64,000 nt of DNA from Astropecten irregularis (taxonomy: Eukaryota; Echinodermata; Asteroidea; Paxillosida; Astropectinidae): assembly GCA_963971285.1 (NCBI GenBank), contig OZ020249.1, forward strand, positions 4,092,001 to 4,156,000. Direction: 5' to 3'. How positions within the stretch are numbered: position 1 is the stretch's first letter; every line of letters starts with the position of its first letter. The notes under the pieces were generated by a model. It saw only the letters and a program-made list of their open reading frames with translations. It did no database searches and was not told the origin of the DNA. Below are positions 36,231-47,793 of this stretch, in pieces. The position numbers were made by a program, and so were the translations under genes.

Positions 36231-36466
36231 TCTAATTTGACATCAGATTGGTTGCTATGTCCGTTTGTTTGTAGGCCTTCTTGTTTTCCAGTGTCATAAG
36301 TTTGCCTATCTGAAACCAAAATCTGAATTGGGTCGACCTAAAGTCGCTCCTGATCTATTGAGTTCAATGGCAATGCTGAGACACCTGTCTGAAACGGGGG
36401 TTATAAATTGAGTGGCAATACCTGACTCATCATGATCACTAGAGGGAGACAGACATGTGAATGTCT

Positions 36467-37145
36467 GACTACTAGGAACCATTTCGAGCTTGAAAAATGC
36501 CAATCAATTTGTCATGCAAAGATTTTTTGTGTAATTTGAGGCCATTTTGTTAGTCAGTGAAATTTAAGAAAAATCATGTGGTCCCCCACAGCAGTTTTTT
36601 TCAATTTTGGCCCCAAACCGACTTTTTTCAGAAATGCGCGCTACCTTCCTCATAGCTAGCTATGACTACCAGGAACCATTTCGAGCTTGAAAAATGCCAA
36701 TCAAATTGTCATGCAAGGATTTTGGTGTAATTTGAGGCCATTTTGGTAGTCAGTGAAATTTAAGAAAAATCATGTGGTCCCCCACAGCAGCTTTTTTCAA
36801 TTTTGGCCCCAAACCGACTTTTTTCAGAAATGCGCGCTACCTTCCTCATAGCTAGCTATGACTACCAGGAACCATTCCCAGCAAGAAAAATGCCAATCAA
36901 CTTGTCATGGAAGGATTTTGGTGTAATTTGAGGCTATTTTGGTAGTCAGTCAAATTTCAGAAAAATCCATGTGGTCCCCCACAGCAGCTTTTTTCAATTT
37001 TTGCCCAAAAGTAACTTTTTTTCAGAAAAGCGTGCTATCTTCCTCTTAGGTAGCTATGACTACCAGGAACCATTCCCAGCAAGAAAAATGCCAATCAACT
37101 TGTCATGCAAGGATTTTGGTGTAATTTGAGGCCATTTTGGTAGTC
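36467..37145 (+). repeat. ~197-bp satellite array S12 (about 3.5 units)
   Basis: Counterpart of S4. It contains the single-base expansion (AAAGATTTTTTGTG) that shifts the higher-order offset from 24,294 to 24,295. Confidence 0.85.
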
Positions 37146-37551
37146 ATGATGATCACTAGAGGGAGACAGACATTGTCTATGGCAACCAAGTGAGTGTCTG
37201 TCTCCTTCTAGTAATTATCATGAGTCAGGTATTGCCACTCGAGTGAGTGTCTGTCTTTCTCAAGTGATCATTCATCTCATTTATTTATGTGCACTTTATA
37301 GACTCATCACTCTTGAAAATAGAAGAGGTATTAATATGGTTAATTATTGTATTTTCTTATATAAGCATTTTCATAATCATTTCACCAACATAGATACACA
37401 CCCTTACTGTTTATATGCTCCTGTGCGGCGGACAACGCATGCCGTAGCTGTGCTATACCATCTGACCCATCCAGTCCTTTTATGGGCCTTCTGCATTGAG
37501 AATCTACAATCCATTTTGTTTCATTCATTTTCCTCTTTCTTTATTTGACAG

Positions 37552-37735
37552 TTACAATGGACAAAAACGTTGACATGATTCAGGTTCAGCTACCTTCAAA
37601 TATCAGGATAACCAGCCTGTTCACCTATGAACTGGAGAGGGCGCTAGTTGCTGACAAGCTTGATATGATCATCCATTCATTAAAGGATTTGCCATCTGTG
37701 TTACATGAGGGAACGTCAATCTGAACCAGCTGCAG
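37552..37735 (+). pseudogene. HMBS: HMBS-like pseudo-exon, copy 23 (hybrid)
   Basis: Counterpart of hybrid exon 9 at +24,295 bp, so the subtype switch predates the 24.3-kb duplication. A private change lies upstream (GATACACACC for GATGCACACC). Confidence 0.8.
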
Positions 37736-38126
37736 GTAAGGATGTTTCCATATCAACATCTGCATGTATGATTGTACAGCGGTTGCTAATGGGGATGCCG
37801 TAGACAGTGTCTGTCTCCCTCTACTGATCATGATGAGTCAGGTATTGCCACTCAAGTGAGTGTCTGTCTCCTTCTTGTAATACAAAAGATCTAATCTGAC
37901 ATCAGATTGGTTGCTATGTCCGTTTGCTTGTAGGCCTACTTGTTCTCCAGTGTCATAAGTTTGCCTATCTGAAACCAAAATCTGAATTGGGTCGACCTAA
38001 AGTCGCTCCTGATCTATTGAGTTCAATGGCAATGCTAGGAACGCCTGTCTGAAACGGGGGTTATAAATTGAGTGGCAATACCTGACTCATCATGATCACT
38101 AGAGGGAGACAGACGTGTGAATGTCT

Positions 38127-39989
38127 GACTACTAGAAACAATTTCGAGCTTGAAAAATGCCAATCAATTTGTCATGGAAGGATTTTTGTGTAATTTGAGG
38201 CCATTTTGTTAGTCAGTGAAATTTAAGAAAAATCCATGTGGTCCCCCACAGCAGTTTTTTTCTATTTTGGCCCCAAACCGACTTTTTTCAGAAATGCGCG
38301 CTACCTTCCTCATAGCTAGCTATGACTACCAGGAACCATTCCCAGCAAGAAAAATGCCAATCAACTTGTCATGGAAAGATTTTGGTGTAATTTGAGGCCA
38401 TTTTGGCAGTCAGTTAAATTTCAGAAAAATCCATGTGGTCCCCCACAGCAGCTTTTTTCAATTTTGGCCCCAAACCGACTTTTTTGAGAAATGCGCGCTA
38501 CCTTCCTCATAGCTAGCTATGACTACCAGGAACCATTCCCAGCAAGAAAAATGCCTATCAACTTGTCATGGAAGGATTTTGGTGTAATTTGAGGCCATTT
38601 TGGTAGTCAGTGAAATTTAAGAAAAATCATGTGGTCCCGCACAGCAGTTTTTTTTTCAATTTTTGCCCAAAAGTAACTTTTTTCAGAAATGTGCGCTATC
38701 TTCCTCATAGGTAGCTATGACTACCAGGAACCATTCCCAGCAAGAAAAATGCCAATCAACTTGTCATGGAAAGATTTTGGTGTAATTTGAGGCCATTTTG
38801 GTAGTCAGTCAAATTTCAGAAAAATCCATGTGGTCCCCCACAGCAGCTTTTTTCAATTTTGGCCCCAAACCGACTTTTTTCAGAAATGCGCGCTACCTTC
38901 CTCATAGCTAGCTATGACTACCAGGAACCATTCCCAGCAAGAAAAATGCCAATCAACTTGTCATGGAAGGATTTTGGTGTAATTTGAGGCCATTTTGGTA
39001 GTCAGTCAAAATTTCAGAAAAATCCATGTGGTCCCCCACAGCAGCTTTTTTCAATTTTTGCCCAAAAGTAACTTTTTTCAGAAATGCGCGCTACCTTCCT
39101 CATAGCTAGCTATGACTACCAGGAACCATTCCCAGCAAGAAAAATGCCAATCAACTTGTCATGGAAGGATTTTGGTGTAATTTGAGGCCATTTTGGTAGT
39201 CAGTCAAATTTCAGAAAAATCCATGTGGTCCCCCACAGCAGCTTTTTTCAATTTTGGCCCCAAACCGACTTTTTTCAGAAATACGCGCAACCTTCCTCAT
39301 AGCTAGCTATGACTACCAGGAACCATTCCCAGCAAGAAAAATGCCAATCAACTTGTCATGGAGAGATTTTGGTGTAATTTGAGGCCATTTTGGTAGTCAG
39401 TCAAATTTCAGAAAAATCCACGTGGTCCCCCTCAGCAGCTTTTTTCAATTTTTGCCCAAAAGTAACTTTTTTCAGAAATGCGCGCTACCTTCCTCATAGC
39501 TAGCTATGACTTCCAGGAACCATTCCCAGCAAGAAAAATGCCAATCAACTTGTCATGCAAGGATTTTGGTGTAATTTTAGGCCATTTTAGTAGTCAATGA
39601 AATTTAAGAAAAATCATGTGGTCCCGCACTGCAGTTTTTTTTTAATTTTTGCCCAAAAGTAACTTTTTTCAGAAATGCGCGCTATCTTCCTCATAGGTAG
39701 CTATGACTACCAGGAACCATTCCCAGCAAGAAAAATGCCAATCAACTTGTCATGGAGAGATTTTGGTGTAATTTGAGGCCATTTTGGTAGTCAGTCAAAT
39801 TTCAGAAAAATCCATGTGGTCCCCCACAGCAGCCTTTTTCAATTTTGGCCCCAAACCGACTTTTTTCAGAAATGCGCGCTACCTTCCTCATAGCTAGCTA
39901 TGACTACTAGGAACCATTCCCAGCAAGAAAAATGCCAATCAACTTGTCATGCAAGGATTTTGGTGTAATTTGAGGCCATTTTGTTAGTC
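38127..39989 (+). repeat. ~197-bp satellite array S13 (about 9.5 units)
   Basis: Counterpart of S5 at +24,295 bp, unit for unit, including rare variants such as CCACGTGGTCCCCCTCAG. Confidence 0.87.
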
Positions 39990-40449
39990 ATGATGATCAC
40001 TAGAGGGAGACGGACATTGTCTATCGCAACCAAGCGAGTGTCTGTCTCCTTCTAGTAATCATCATGAGTCAGGTATTGCCAGGCAAGTGAGTGTCTCTCT
40101 CCTTCTAGTAATCATCATGAGTCAGGTATTGCCACTCAAGTGAATGTCCATCTTTCTCTAGTGATCTTTCATCTCATTTATTTATGTGCACTTTATAGAT
40201 TCCCCACTCTTGAAAATAGAAGACGTGTTAACATGGTTAATTATTGTATTTTCTTATATAAGCATTTTCATAATCATTTCACCAACATAGATGCAAACCC
40301 TTACTGTTGATATGCTCCTGTGCGGCGGACAAGGTATGCCGTACCTGTGCTATACCATCTGACCCATCCAGTCCTTTAATGGGCCTTCTGCATTGAGAAT
40401 CTACAATTCCTTTCTATTTCATTCATTTTCCTCTTTCTTTATTTGACAG

Positions 40450-40633
40450 CTACAATGGACAAAAACGTTGACACGATTCAGGTTCAGCTACCTTTAAATA
40501 TCAGGATAACCGGCTTGTTCACCTATGAACTGGAGAGGGCGCTAGTTGCTGACAAGCTTGATATGATCATCCATTCGTTAAAGGATTTGCCATCTGTGTT
40601 ACATGAGGGAACGTCAATCTGAACCAGCTGCAG
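40450..40633 (+). pseudogene. HMBS: HMBS-like pseudo-exon, copy 24
   Basis: Counterpart of exon 10 at +24,295 bp. It starts CTACAATG whereas exon 10 starts TTACAATG, one of the few differences between the higher-order copies. Confidence 0.8.
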
Positions 40634-41024
40634 GTAAGGATGTTTCCATATCAACATCTGCATGTATGATTGTACAGCGGTTGCTAATGGGGATGCCGTA
40701 GACAGTGTCTGTCTCCCTCTACTGATCATGATGAGTCAGGTATTGCCACTCAAGTGAGTGTCTGTCTCCTTCTTGTAATACAAAAGATCTAATCTGACAT
40801 CAGATTGGTTGCTATGTCCGTTTGCTTGTAGGCCTACTTGTTCTCCAGTGTCATAAGTTTGCCTATCTGAAACCAAAATCTGAATTGGGTCGACCTAAAG
40901 TCGCTCCTGATCTATTGAGTTCAATGGCAATGCTAGGAACGCCTGTCTGAAACGGGGGTTATAAATTGAGTGGCAATACCTGACTCATCATGATCACTAG
41001 AGGGAGACAGACGTGTGAATGTCT

Positions 41025-42006
41025 GACTACTAGAAACAATTTCGAGCTTGAAAAATGCCAATCAATTTGTCATGCAAGGATTTTTGTGTAATTTGAGGCC
41101 ATTTTGTTAGTCAGTGAAATTTAAGAAAAATCATGTGGTCCCCCACAGCAGCTTTTTTCTATTTTGGCCCCAAACCGACTTTTTTCAGAAATGCGCGCTA
41201 CCTTCCTCATAGCTAGCTTTGACTACCAGGAACCATTCCCAGCTAGAAAAATGCCAATCAACTTGTCATGGAAGGATTTTGGTGTAATTTGAGGCCATTT
41301 TGGTAGTCAGTGAAATTTAAGAAAAATCATGTGGTCCCGCACAGCAGTTTTTTTTCAATTTTTGCCCAAAAGTAACTTTTTTCAGAAATGCGCGCTACCT
41401 TCCTCATAGCTAGCTATGACTACCAGGAACCATTCCCAGCAAGAAAAATGCCAATCAACTTGTCATGGAAGGATTTTGGTGTAATTTGAGGCCATTTTGG
41501 TAGTCAGTCAAATTTCAGAAAAATCCATGTGGTCCCCCACAGCAGCTTTTTTCAATTTTGGCCCCAAACCGACTTTTTTCAGAAATACGCGCAACCTTCC
41601 TCATAGCTAGCTATGACTACCAGGAACCATTCCCAGCAAGAAAAATGCCAATCAACTTGTCATGGAGAGATTTTGGTGTAATTTGAGGCCATTTTGGTAG
41701 TCAGTCAAATTTCAGAAAAATCCACGTGGTCCCCCACAGCAGCTTTTTTCAATTTTGGTCCAAAACCGACTTTTTTGAGAAATGCGCGCTACCTTCCTCA
41801 TAGCTAGCTATGACTTCCAGGAACCATTCCCAGCAAGAAAAATGCCTATCAACTTGTCATGGAAGGATTTTGGTGTAATTTGAGGCCATTTTGTTAGTCA
41901 GTGAAATTTAAGAAAAATCCATGTGGTCCCCCACAGCAGTTTTTTTCAATTTTTGCCCAAAAGTAACTTTTTTCAGAAATGCGCGCTATCTTCCTCATAG
42001 GTAGCT
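41025..42006 (+). repeat. ~197-bp satellite array S14, left part
   Basis: Counterpart of the first part of S6. It stops at AGGTAGCT where the foldback transposon is inserted. Confidence 0.87.
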
Positions 42007-42675
42007 GGGTCATTCCGTGTCAATTCAACGCACTTTGGAACCCGACCGACTCGGATTTCAATGAAATTTGGTATGCTCATTGGCCTCCATGAGAAACCCC
42101 CAGAACCGAAATTTTATGTAATTTGGTCCATTACTTTTTGAGATACGGGTTAACGAACTTTTGACTAATTAGCACAATCTGTCGCATTCAAACAGCCATA
42201 TCTCCAGAAGTAAAGAACCTACAGAGATAAATTTTACATCATTCTAAAGCTCTTATAATGGCCTACATTTTGTAAAATAAAACCAAAATTTTGTCATGTA
42301 CGACAAAAAAATTACGTTAAAATTTGACCTTTGACCTCGATTTAAAAAAATGCGTATTTTTCAAAATGCGTAATTTTTTTTTTACTTTTAGCTTGACATG
42401 TAAGTAACATCTCCAGAAAAATTTGGAGTGGGCGCTCATATACTTTTGGAGTTATGATAATTTAAACATCGGATTTCGAGGATAAAAGCTGTAAATATGC
42501 ATTAACATGTGCACTGTACATATACTTATGTGCATGTAATCCATGTATAGTAATGCATGTGCACAAATATGAGGTATTTTGGCCTTTCTGGCCATTTTCA
42601 AGTAAGTATAACTACAAAACTGTACAAAAGCCCATCCTTAATCTTTTAGATGTTGCTCTGGGTCCTATATCTTCC

Positions 42676-42694
42676 GGGGGGGGGGGGGGGGGGG
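42676..42694 (+). repeat. 19-bp poly-G tract in foldback left arm
   Basis: Uninterrupted run of 19 G after ATATCTTCC. Its mirror in the right arm is the 11-C run at 43,235-43,245 before TTCCCGGAAGATAT. Length may be assembly-limited. Confidence 0.85.
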
Positions 42695-43079
42695 TACGTA
42701 CTGGAACTGTCAGCCAGGCATGTTAACTAACCTAGTCATCTCCGTTCCATCAGAATTTTTGTTGTTGCAGATTTCATTCCTTTTGCAAACATCAAGTATA
42801 AAACATATCTGGTTTCTGTAACAGTTTCCATAATTATTACTATATCCTGAGAGCATCTGTGTTACCTGAAGGAATTTACAGCTTACAGTTTGCCATTATT
42901 AGCTGGAAGGAACAATTGCTAGTTTGCTTAAATACATAATTACACATTACGTGATGCACTCTCGGAATAGTAACAATTGTGGAAACTTCAGTATTACAAA
43001 GACTAGACACATAAAAGATGCCTGCAAAGGAAATGAAATTTGCAACAAAAACTCTTATGGAATGGAGATGACTAGGTTA

Positions 43080-43200
43080 GGCCCTGTTTGTTTCATGCAC
43101 AAGATCACGAATCCAGCGGATCCGGATCCCATTTTAGCGTACCCTGCATAGGACCTTGATCCCCAAATCTGGGATCCTGTGTGTTAAACAAACAGGGCTC
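43080..43200. mobile_element. Nested Harbinger-like MITE, 121 bp
   Basis: It interrupts the right arm of the foldback element only; the left arm has the uninterrupted inverse. The ends are inverted: GGCCCTGTTTGTTT at the left, and AAACAAACAGGGCTC at the right. TTA flanks both sides (43,077-43,079; 43,201-43,203). A 3-bp TTA duplication with G-rich ends is the PIF/Harbinger pattern. Too short to code for anything. Confidence 0.68.
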
Positions 43201-43951
43201 TTAGTAAAGATGCTTGGCTGACAGGTGCACTAGGCCCCCCCCCCCTTCCCGGAAGATATAGGGCCTAGTGTTTAAAATGCAGCAACATGTAAATGATGAA
43301 GGATGGGCTTTTGTACAGTTTTGTAGTTGTGCTTACTTGAAAATGGCTAGAAATGCCAAAATACTTCATATTTGTGCACATGCATTACTATACATGGATT
43401 ACATGCACATAAGTATATGTACAGTGCACATGTTAATGCATATTTACAGCTTTTATCCTCGAAATCTGATGTTTAAATTATCATAACTCCAAAAGTATAT
43501 GAGCGCCCACTCCAAATTTTTCTGGAGATGTTACTTACATGTCAAGCTAAAATTAAAAAAAAAATTACGCATTTTGAAAAATACGCATTTTTTTTAATCG
43601 AGGTCAAAGGTCAAATTTTAACGTAATTTTTTTGTCGTACATGAAAAAATTTTGGTTTTATTTTACAAAATGTAGGCCATTATAAGAGCTTTAGAATGAT
43701 GTAAAATTTATCTCTGTAGTTTCTTTACTTCTGGAGATATGGCCATTTGAATGCGACAGATTGTGCTAATTAGTCAAAAGTTCGTTAACCCGTATCTCAA
43801 AAAGTAATGGACCAAATTACATAAAATTTCAGTTCTGGGGGTTTCTCATGGAGGCTAATAAGCATACCAAATTTCATTGAAATCCGAGTCGGTCGGGTTC
43901 CAAAGTGCGTTCTCTTCCTAGCTCCATGGTTGAATTGACACGGAATGACCC

Positions 43952-45228
43952 AGCTATGACTACCAGGAACCATTTCGAGCTTGAAAAATGCCAATCAAAT
44001 TGTCATGCAAGGATTTTTGTGTAATTTAAGGCCATTTTGTTAGTCAGTGAAATTTAAGAAAAATCATGTGGTCCCCCACAGCAGCTTTTTTCTATTTTGG
44101 CCCCAAACCGACTTTTTTCAGAAATGCGCGCTACCTTCCTCATAGCTAGCTATGACTACCAGGAACCATTCCCAGCTAGAAAAATGCCAATCAACTTGTC
44201 ATGGAAGGATTTTGGTGTAATTTGAGGCCATTTTGGTAGTCAGTGAAATTTAAGAAAAATCATGTGGTCCCGCACAGCAGTTTTTTTTCAATTTTTGCCC
44301 AAAAGTAACTTTTTTCAGAAATGCGTGCTATGTTCCTCATAGGTAGCTATGACTACCAGGAACCATTTCGAGCTTGAACAATGCCAATCAAATTGTCATG
44401 CAAGGATTTTTGTGTAATTTGAGGCCATTTTGTTAGTCAGTTAAATTTCAGAAAAATCCATGTGGTCCCCCACAGCAGCTTTTTTCAATTTTGGCCCCAA
44501 ACCGACTTTTTTGAGAAATGCGCGCTACCTTCCTCATAGCTAGCTATGACTACCAGGAACCATTCCCAGCAAGAAAAATGCCTATCAACTTGTCATGGAA
44601 GGATTTTGGTGTAATTTGAGGCCATTTTGGTAGTCAGTGAAATTTAAGAAAAATCATGTGGTCCCGCACAGCAGTTTTTTTTTCAATTTTTGCCCAAAAG
44701 TAACTTTTTTCAGAAATGCGCGCTATCTTCCTCATAGGTAGCTATGACTACCAGGAACCATTCCCAGCAAGAAAAATGCCAATCAACTTGTCATGGAAAG
44801 ATTTTGGTGTAATTTGAGGCCATTTTGGTAGTCAGTAAAATTTCAGAAAAATCCATGTGGTCCCCCACAGCAGCTTTTTTCAATTTTTGCCCAAAAGTAA
44901 CTTTTTTCAGAAATGCGCGCTATCTTCCTCATAGGTAGCTATGACTACCAGGAACCATTCCCAGCAAGAAAAATGCCAATCAACTTGTCATGGAAAGATT
45001 TTGGTGTAATTTGAGGCCATTTTGGTAGTCAGTAAAATTTCAGAAAAATCCATGTGGTCCCCCACAGCAGTTTTTTTCAATTTTTGCCCAAAAGTAACTT
45101 TTTTCAGAAATGCGCGCTATCTTCCTCATAGGTAGCTATGACTACTAGGAACCATTCCCAGCAAGAAAAATGCCAATCAACTTGTCATGCAAGGATTTTG
45201 GTGTAATTTGAGGCCATTTTGTTAGTCA
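43952..45228 (+). repeat. ~197-bp satellite array S14, right part
   Basis: Resumes with AGCTATGACTACC after the transposon. It holds one more unit than S6: a near-identical neighbour pair around 44,740-45,130, as expected from unequal exchange. Confidence 0.87.
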
Positions 45229-45740
45229 TGATGATCACTAGAGGGAGACAGACATTGTCTATCGCAACCAAGCGAGTGTCTGTCTCCTTCTAGTAATCAT
45301 CATGAGTCAGGTATTGCCACTCAAGTGAGTGTCTCTCTCCTTCTAGTAATCATCATGAGTCAGGTATTGCCAGGCAAGTGAGTGTCTCTCTCCTTCTAGT
45401 AATCATCATGAGTCAGGTATTGCCACTCAAGTGAATGTCCGTCTTTCTCTAGTGATCTTTCATCTCATTTATTTATGTGCACTTTATAGATTCCCCACTC
45501 TTGAAAATAGAAGACGTGTCAACATGGTTAATTATTGTATTTTCTTATATAAGCATTTTCATAATCATTTCACCAACATAGATGCAAACCCTTACTGTTG
45601 ATATGTTCCTGTGCGGCGGACAAGGTATGCCGTACCTGTGCTATACCATCTGACCCATCCAGTCCTTTAATGGGCCTTCTGCATTGAGAATCTACAATTC
45701 CTTTCTATTTCATTCATTTTCCTCTTTCTTTATTTGACAG

Positions 45741-45924
45741 TTACAATGGACAAAAACGTTGACACGATTCAGGTTCAGCTACCTTTAAATATCAGGATAA
45801 CCGGCCTGTTCACCTATGAACTGGAGAGGGCGCTAGTTGCTGACAAGCTTGATATGATCATCCATTCGTTAAAGGATTTGCCATCTGTGTTACATGAGGG
45901 AACGTCAATCTGAACCAGCTGCAG
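45741..45924 (+). pseudogene. HMBS: HMBS-like pseudo-exon, copy 25
   Basis: Counterpart of exon 11; the offset grows to 26,494 bp because of the foldback transposon and extra repeat units upstream. Confidence 0.8.
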
Positions 45925-46315
45925 GTAAGGATGTTTCCATATCAACATCTGCATGTATGATTGTACAGCGGTTGCTAATGGGGATGCCGTAGACAGTGTC
46001 TGTCTCCCTCTACTGATCATGATGAGTCAGGTATTGCCACTCAAGTGAGTGTCTGTCTCCTTCTTGTAATACAAAAGATCTAATCTGACATCAGATTGGT
46101 TGCTATGTCCGTTTGCTTGTAGGCCTACTTGTTCTCCAGTGTCATAAGTTTGCCTATCTGAAACCAAAATCTGAATTGGGTCGACCTAAAGTCGCTCCTG
46201 ATCTATTGAGTTCAATGGCAATGCTAGGAACGCCTGTCTGAAACGGGGGTTATAAATTGAGTGGCAATACCTGACTCATCATGATCACTAGAGGGAGACA
46301 GACGTGTGAATGTCT

Positions 46316-46954
46316 GACTACTAGAAACAATTTCGAGCTTGAAAAATGCCAATCAATTTGTCATGCAAGGATTTTTGTGTAATTTGAGGCCATTTTGTTA
46401 GTCAGTGAAATTTAAGAAAAATCCATGTGGTCCCCCACAGTAGTTTTTTTCAATTTTTGCCCAAAAGTAACTTTTTTCAGAAATGCGCGCTATCTTCCTC
46501 ATAGGTAGCTATGACTACCAGGAACCATTTCGAGCTTGAAAAATGCCAATCAAATTGTCATGCAAGGATTTTGGTGTAATTTGAGGCCATTTTGTTAGTC
46601 AGTGAAATTTAAGAAAAATCATGTGGTCCCCCACAGCAGTTTTTTTCAATTTTTGCCAAATTTTTGCCCAAAACCGACTTTTTTGAGAAATGCGCGCTAC
46701 CTTCCTCATAGCTAGCTATGACTTCCAGGAACCATTCCCAGCAAGAAAAATGCCTATCAACTTGTCATGGAAGGATTTTGGTGTAATTTTAGGCCATTTT
46801 GGTAGTCAGTGAAATTTAAGAAAAATCATGTGGTCCCGCACTGCAGTTTTTTTTCAATTTTTGCCCAAAAGTAACTTTTTTCAGAAATGCGCGCTATCTT
46901 CCTCATAGGTAGCTATGACTACCAGGAACCATTCCCAGAAAGAAAAATGCCAAT
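46316..46954 (+). repeat. ~197-bp satellite array S15, truncated at right
   Basis: Counterpart of S7, with the same abrupt satellite-to-module junction (AAAATGCCAATGTGCAC). Confidence 0.85.
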
Positions 46955-47218
46955 GTGCACTTTATAGATTCCCCACTCTTGAAAATAGAAGACGTGTTAA
47001 CATGGTTAATTATTGTATTTTCTTATATAAGCATTTTCATAATCATTTCACCAACATAGATGCAAACCCTTACTGTTGATATGTTCCTGTGCGGCGGACA
47101 AGGTATGCCGTACCTGTGCTATACCATCTGACCCATCCAGTCCTTTAATGGGCCTTCTGCATTGAGAATCTACAATTCCTTTCTATTTCATTCATTTTCC
47201 TCTTTCTTTATTTGACAG

Positions 47219-47402
47219 TTACAATGGACAAAAACGTTGACACGATTCAGGTTCAGCTACCTTTAAATATCAGGATAACCGGCCTGTTCACCTATGAACT
47301 GGAGAGGGCGCTAGTTGCTGACAAGCTTGATATGATCATCCATTCGTTAAAGGATTTGCCATCTGTGTTACATGAGGGAACGTCAATCTGAACCAGCTGC
47401 AG
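47219..47402 (+). pseudogene. HMBS: HMBS-like pseudo-exon, copy 26
   Basis: Counterpart of exon 12 in its 5' part and upstream junction, but with an ACCAGCTGCAG end and Thr-type 3' flank. Confidence 0.8.
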
Positions 47403-47793
47403 GTAAGGATGTTTCCATATCAACATCTGCATGTATGATTGTACAGCGGTTGCTAATGGGGATGCCGTAGACAGTGTCTGTCTCCCTCTACTGATCATGA
47501 TGAGTCAGGTATTGCCACTCAAGTGAGTGTCTGTCTCCTTCTTGTAATACAAAAGATCTAATCTGACATCAGATTGGTTGCTATGTCCGTTTGCTTGTAG
47601 GCCTACTTGTTCTCCAGTGTCATAAGTTTGCCTATCTGAAACCAAAATCTGAATTGGGTCGACCTAAAGTCGCTCCTGATCTATTGAGTTCAATGGCAAT
47701 GCTAGGAACGCCTGTCTGAAACGGGGGTTATAAATTGAGTGGCAATACCTGACTCATCATGATCACTAGAGGGAGACAGACGTGTGAATGTCT

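Larger units (their letters stand above)
42007..43951. mobile_element. Foldback (long inverted repeat) transposon, 1,945 bp
   Basis: The element begins GGGTCATTCCGTGTCAATTC and ends with its inverse. The two arms (about 42,007-42,861 and 42,942-43,951) are imperfect inverted copies around an ~80-bp centre. A 4-bp duplication AGCT flanks it (42,003-42,006 and 43,952-43,955). The empty site AGGTAGCTATGACTACC is preserved at 17,705 in the other 24.3-kb copy. The arms differ: the right arm has ~17 extra bases near its outer end, a nested MITE at 43,080-43,200, and an 11-bp C run where the left arm has 19 Gs. No transposase is recognisable; small open frames in the arms are chance. Non-autonomous; the superfamily is not settled, and a 4-bp duplication is compatible with several. 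Confidence 0.88.
24835..47380 (+). repeat. 24.3-kb higher-order repeat, copy B
   Basis: Exons 15-26 correspond one to one with exons 1-12 of copy A. This copy is about 2.2 kb longer. Of that, 1,949 bp is the foldback element at 42,007 plus its 4-bp target duplication. The other ~250 bp is one extra ~197-bp satellite unit near 44,930-45,125 and one extra 53-bp unit near 45,310. The near identity means recent duplication or an assembly duplication of alleles. Confidence 0.85.

Noticed and set aside
42924..43486. 72- and 75-codon frames in the foldback element
   Set aside because: They lie in the centre, nested MITE and right arm, with no similarity to transposases; chance.
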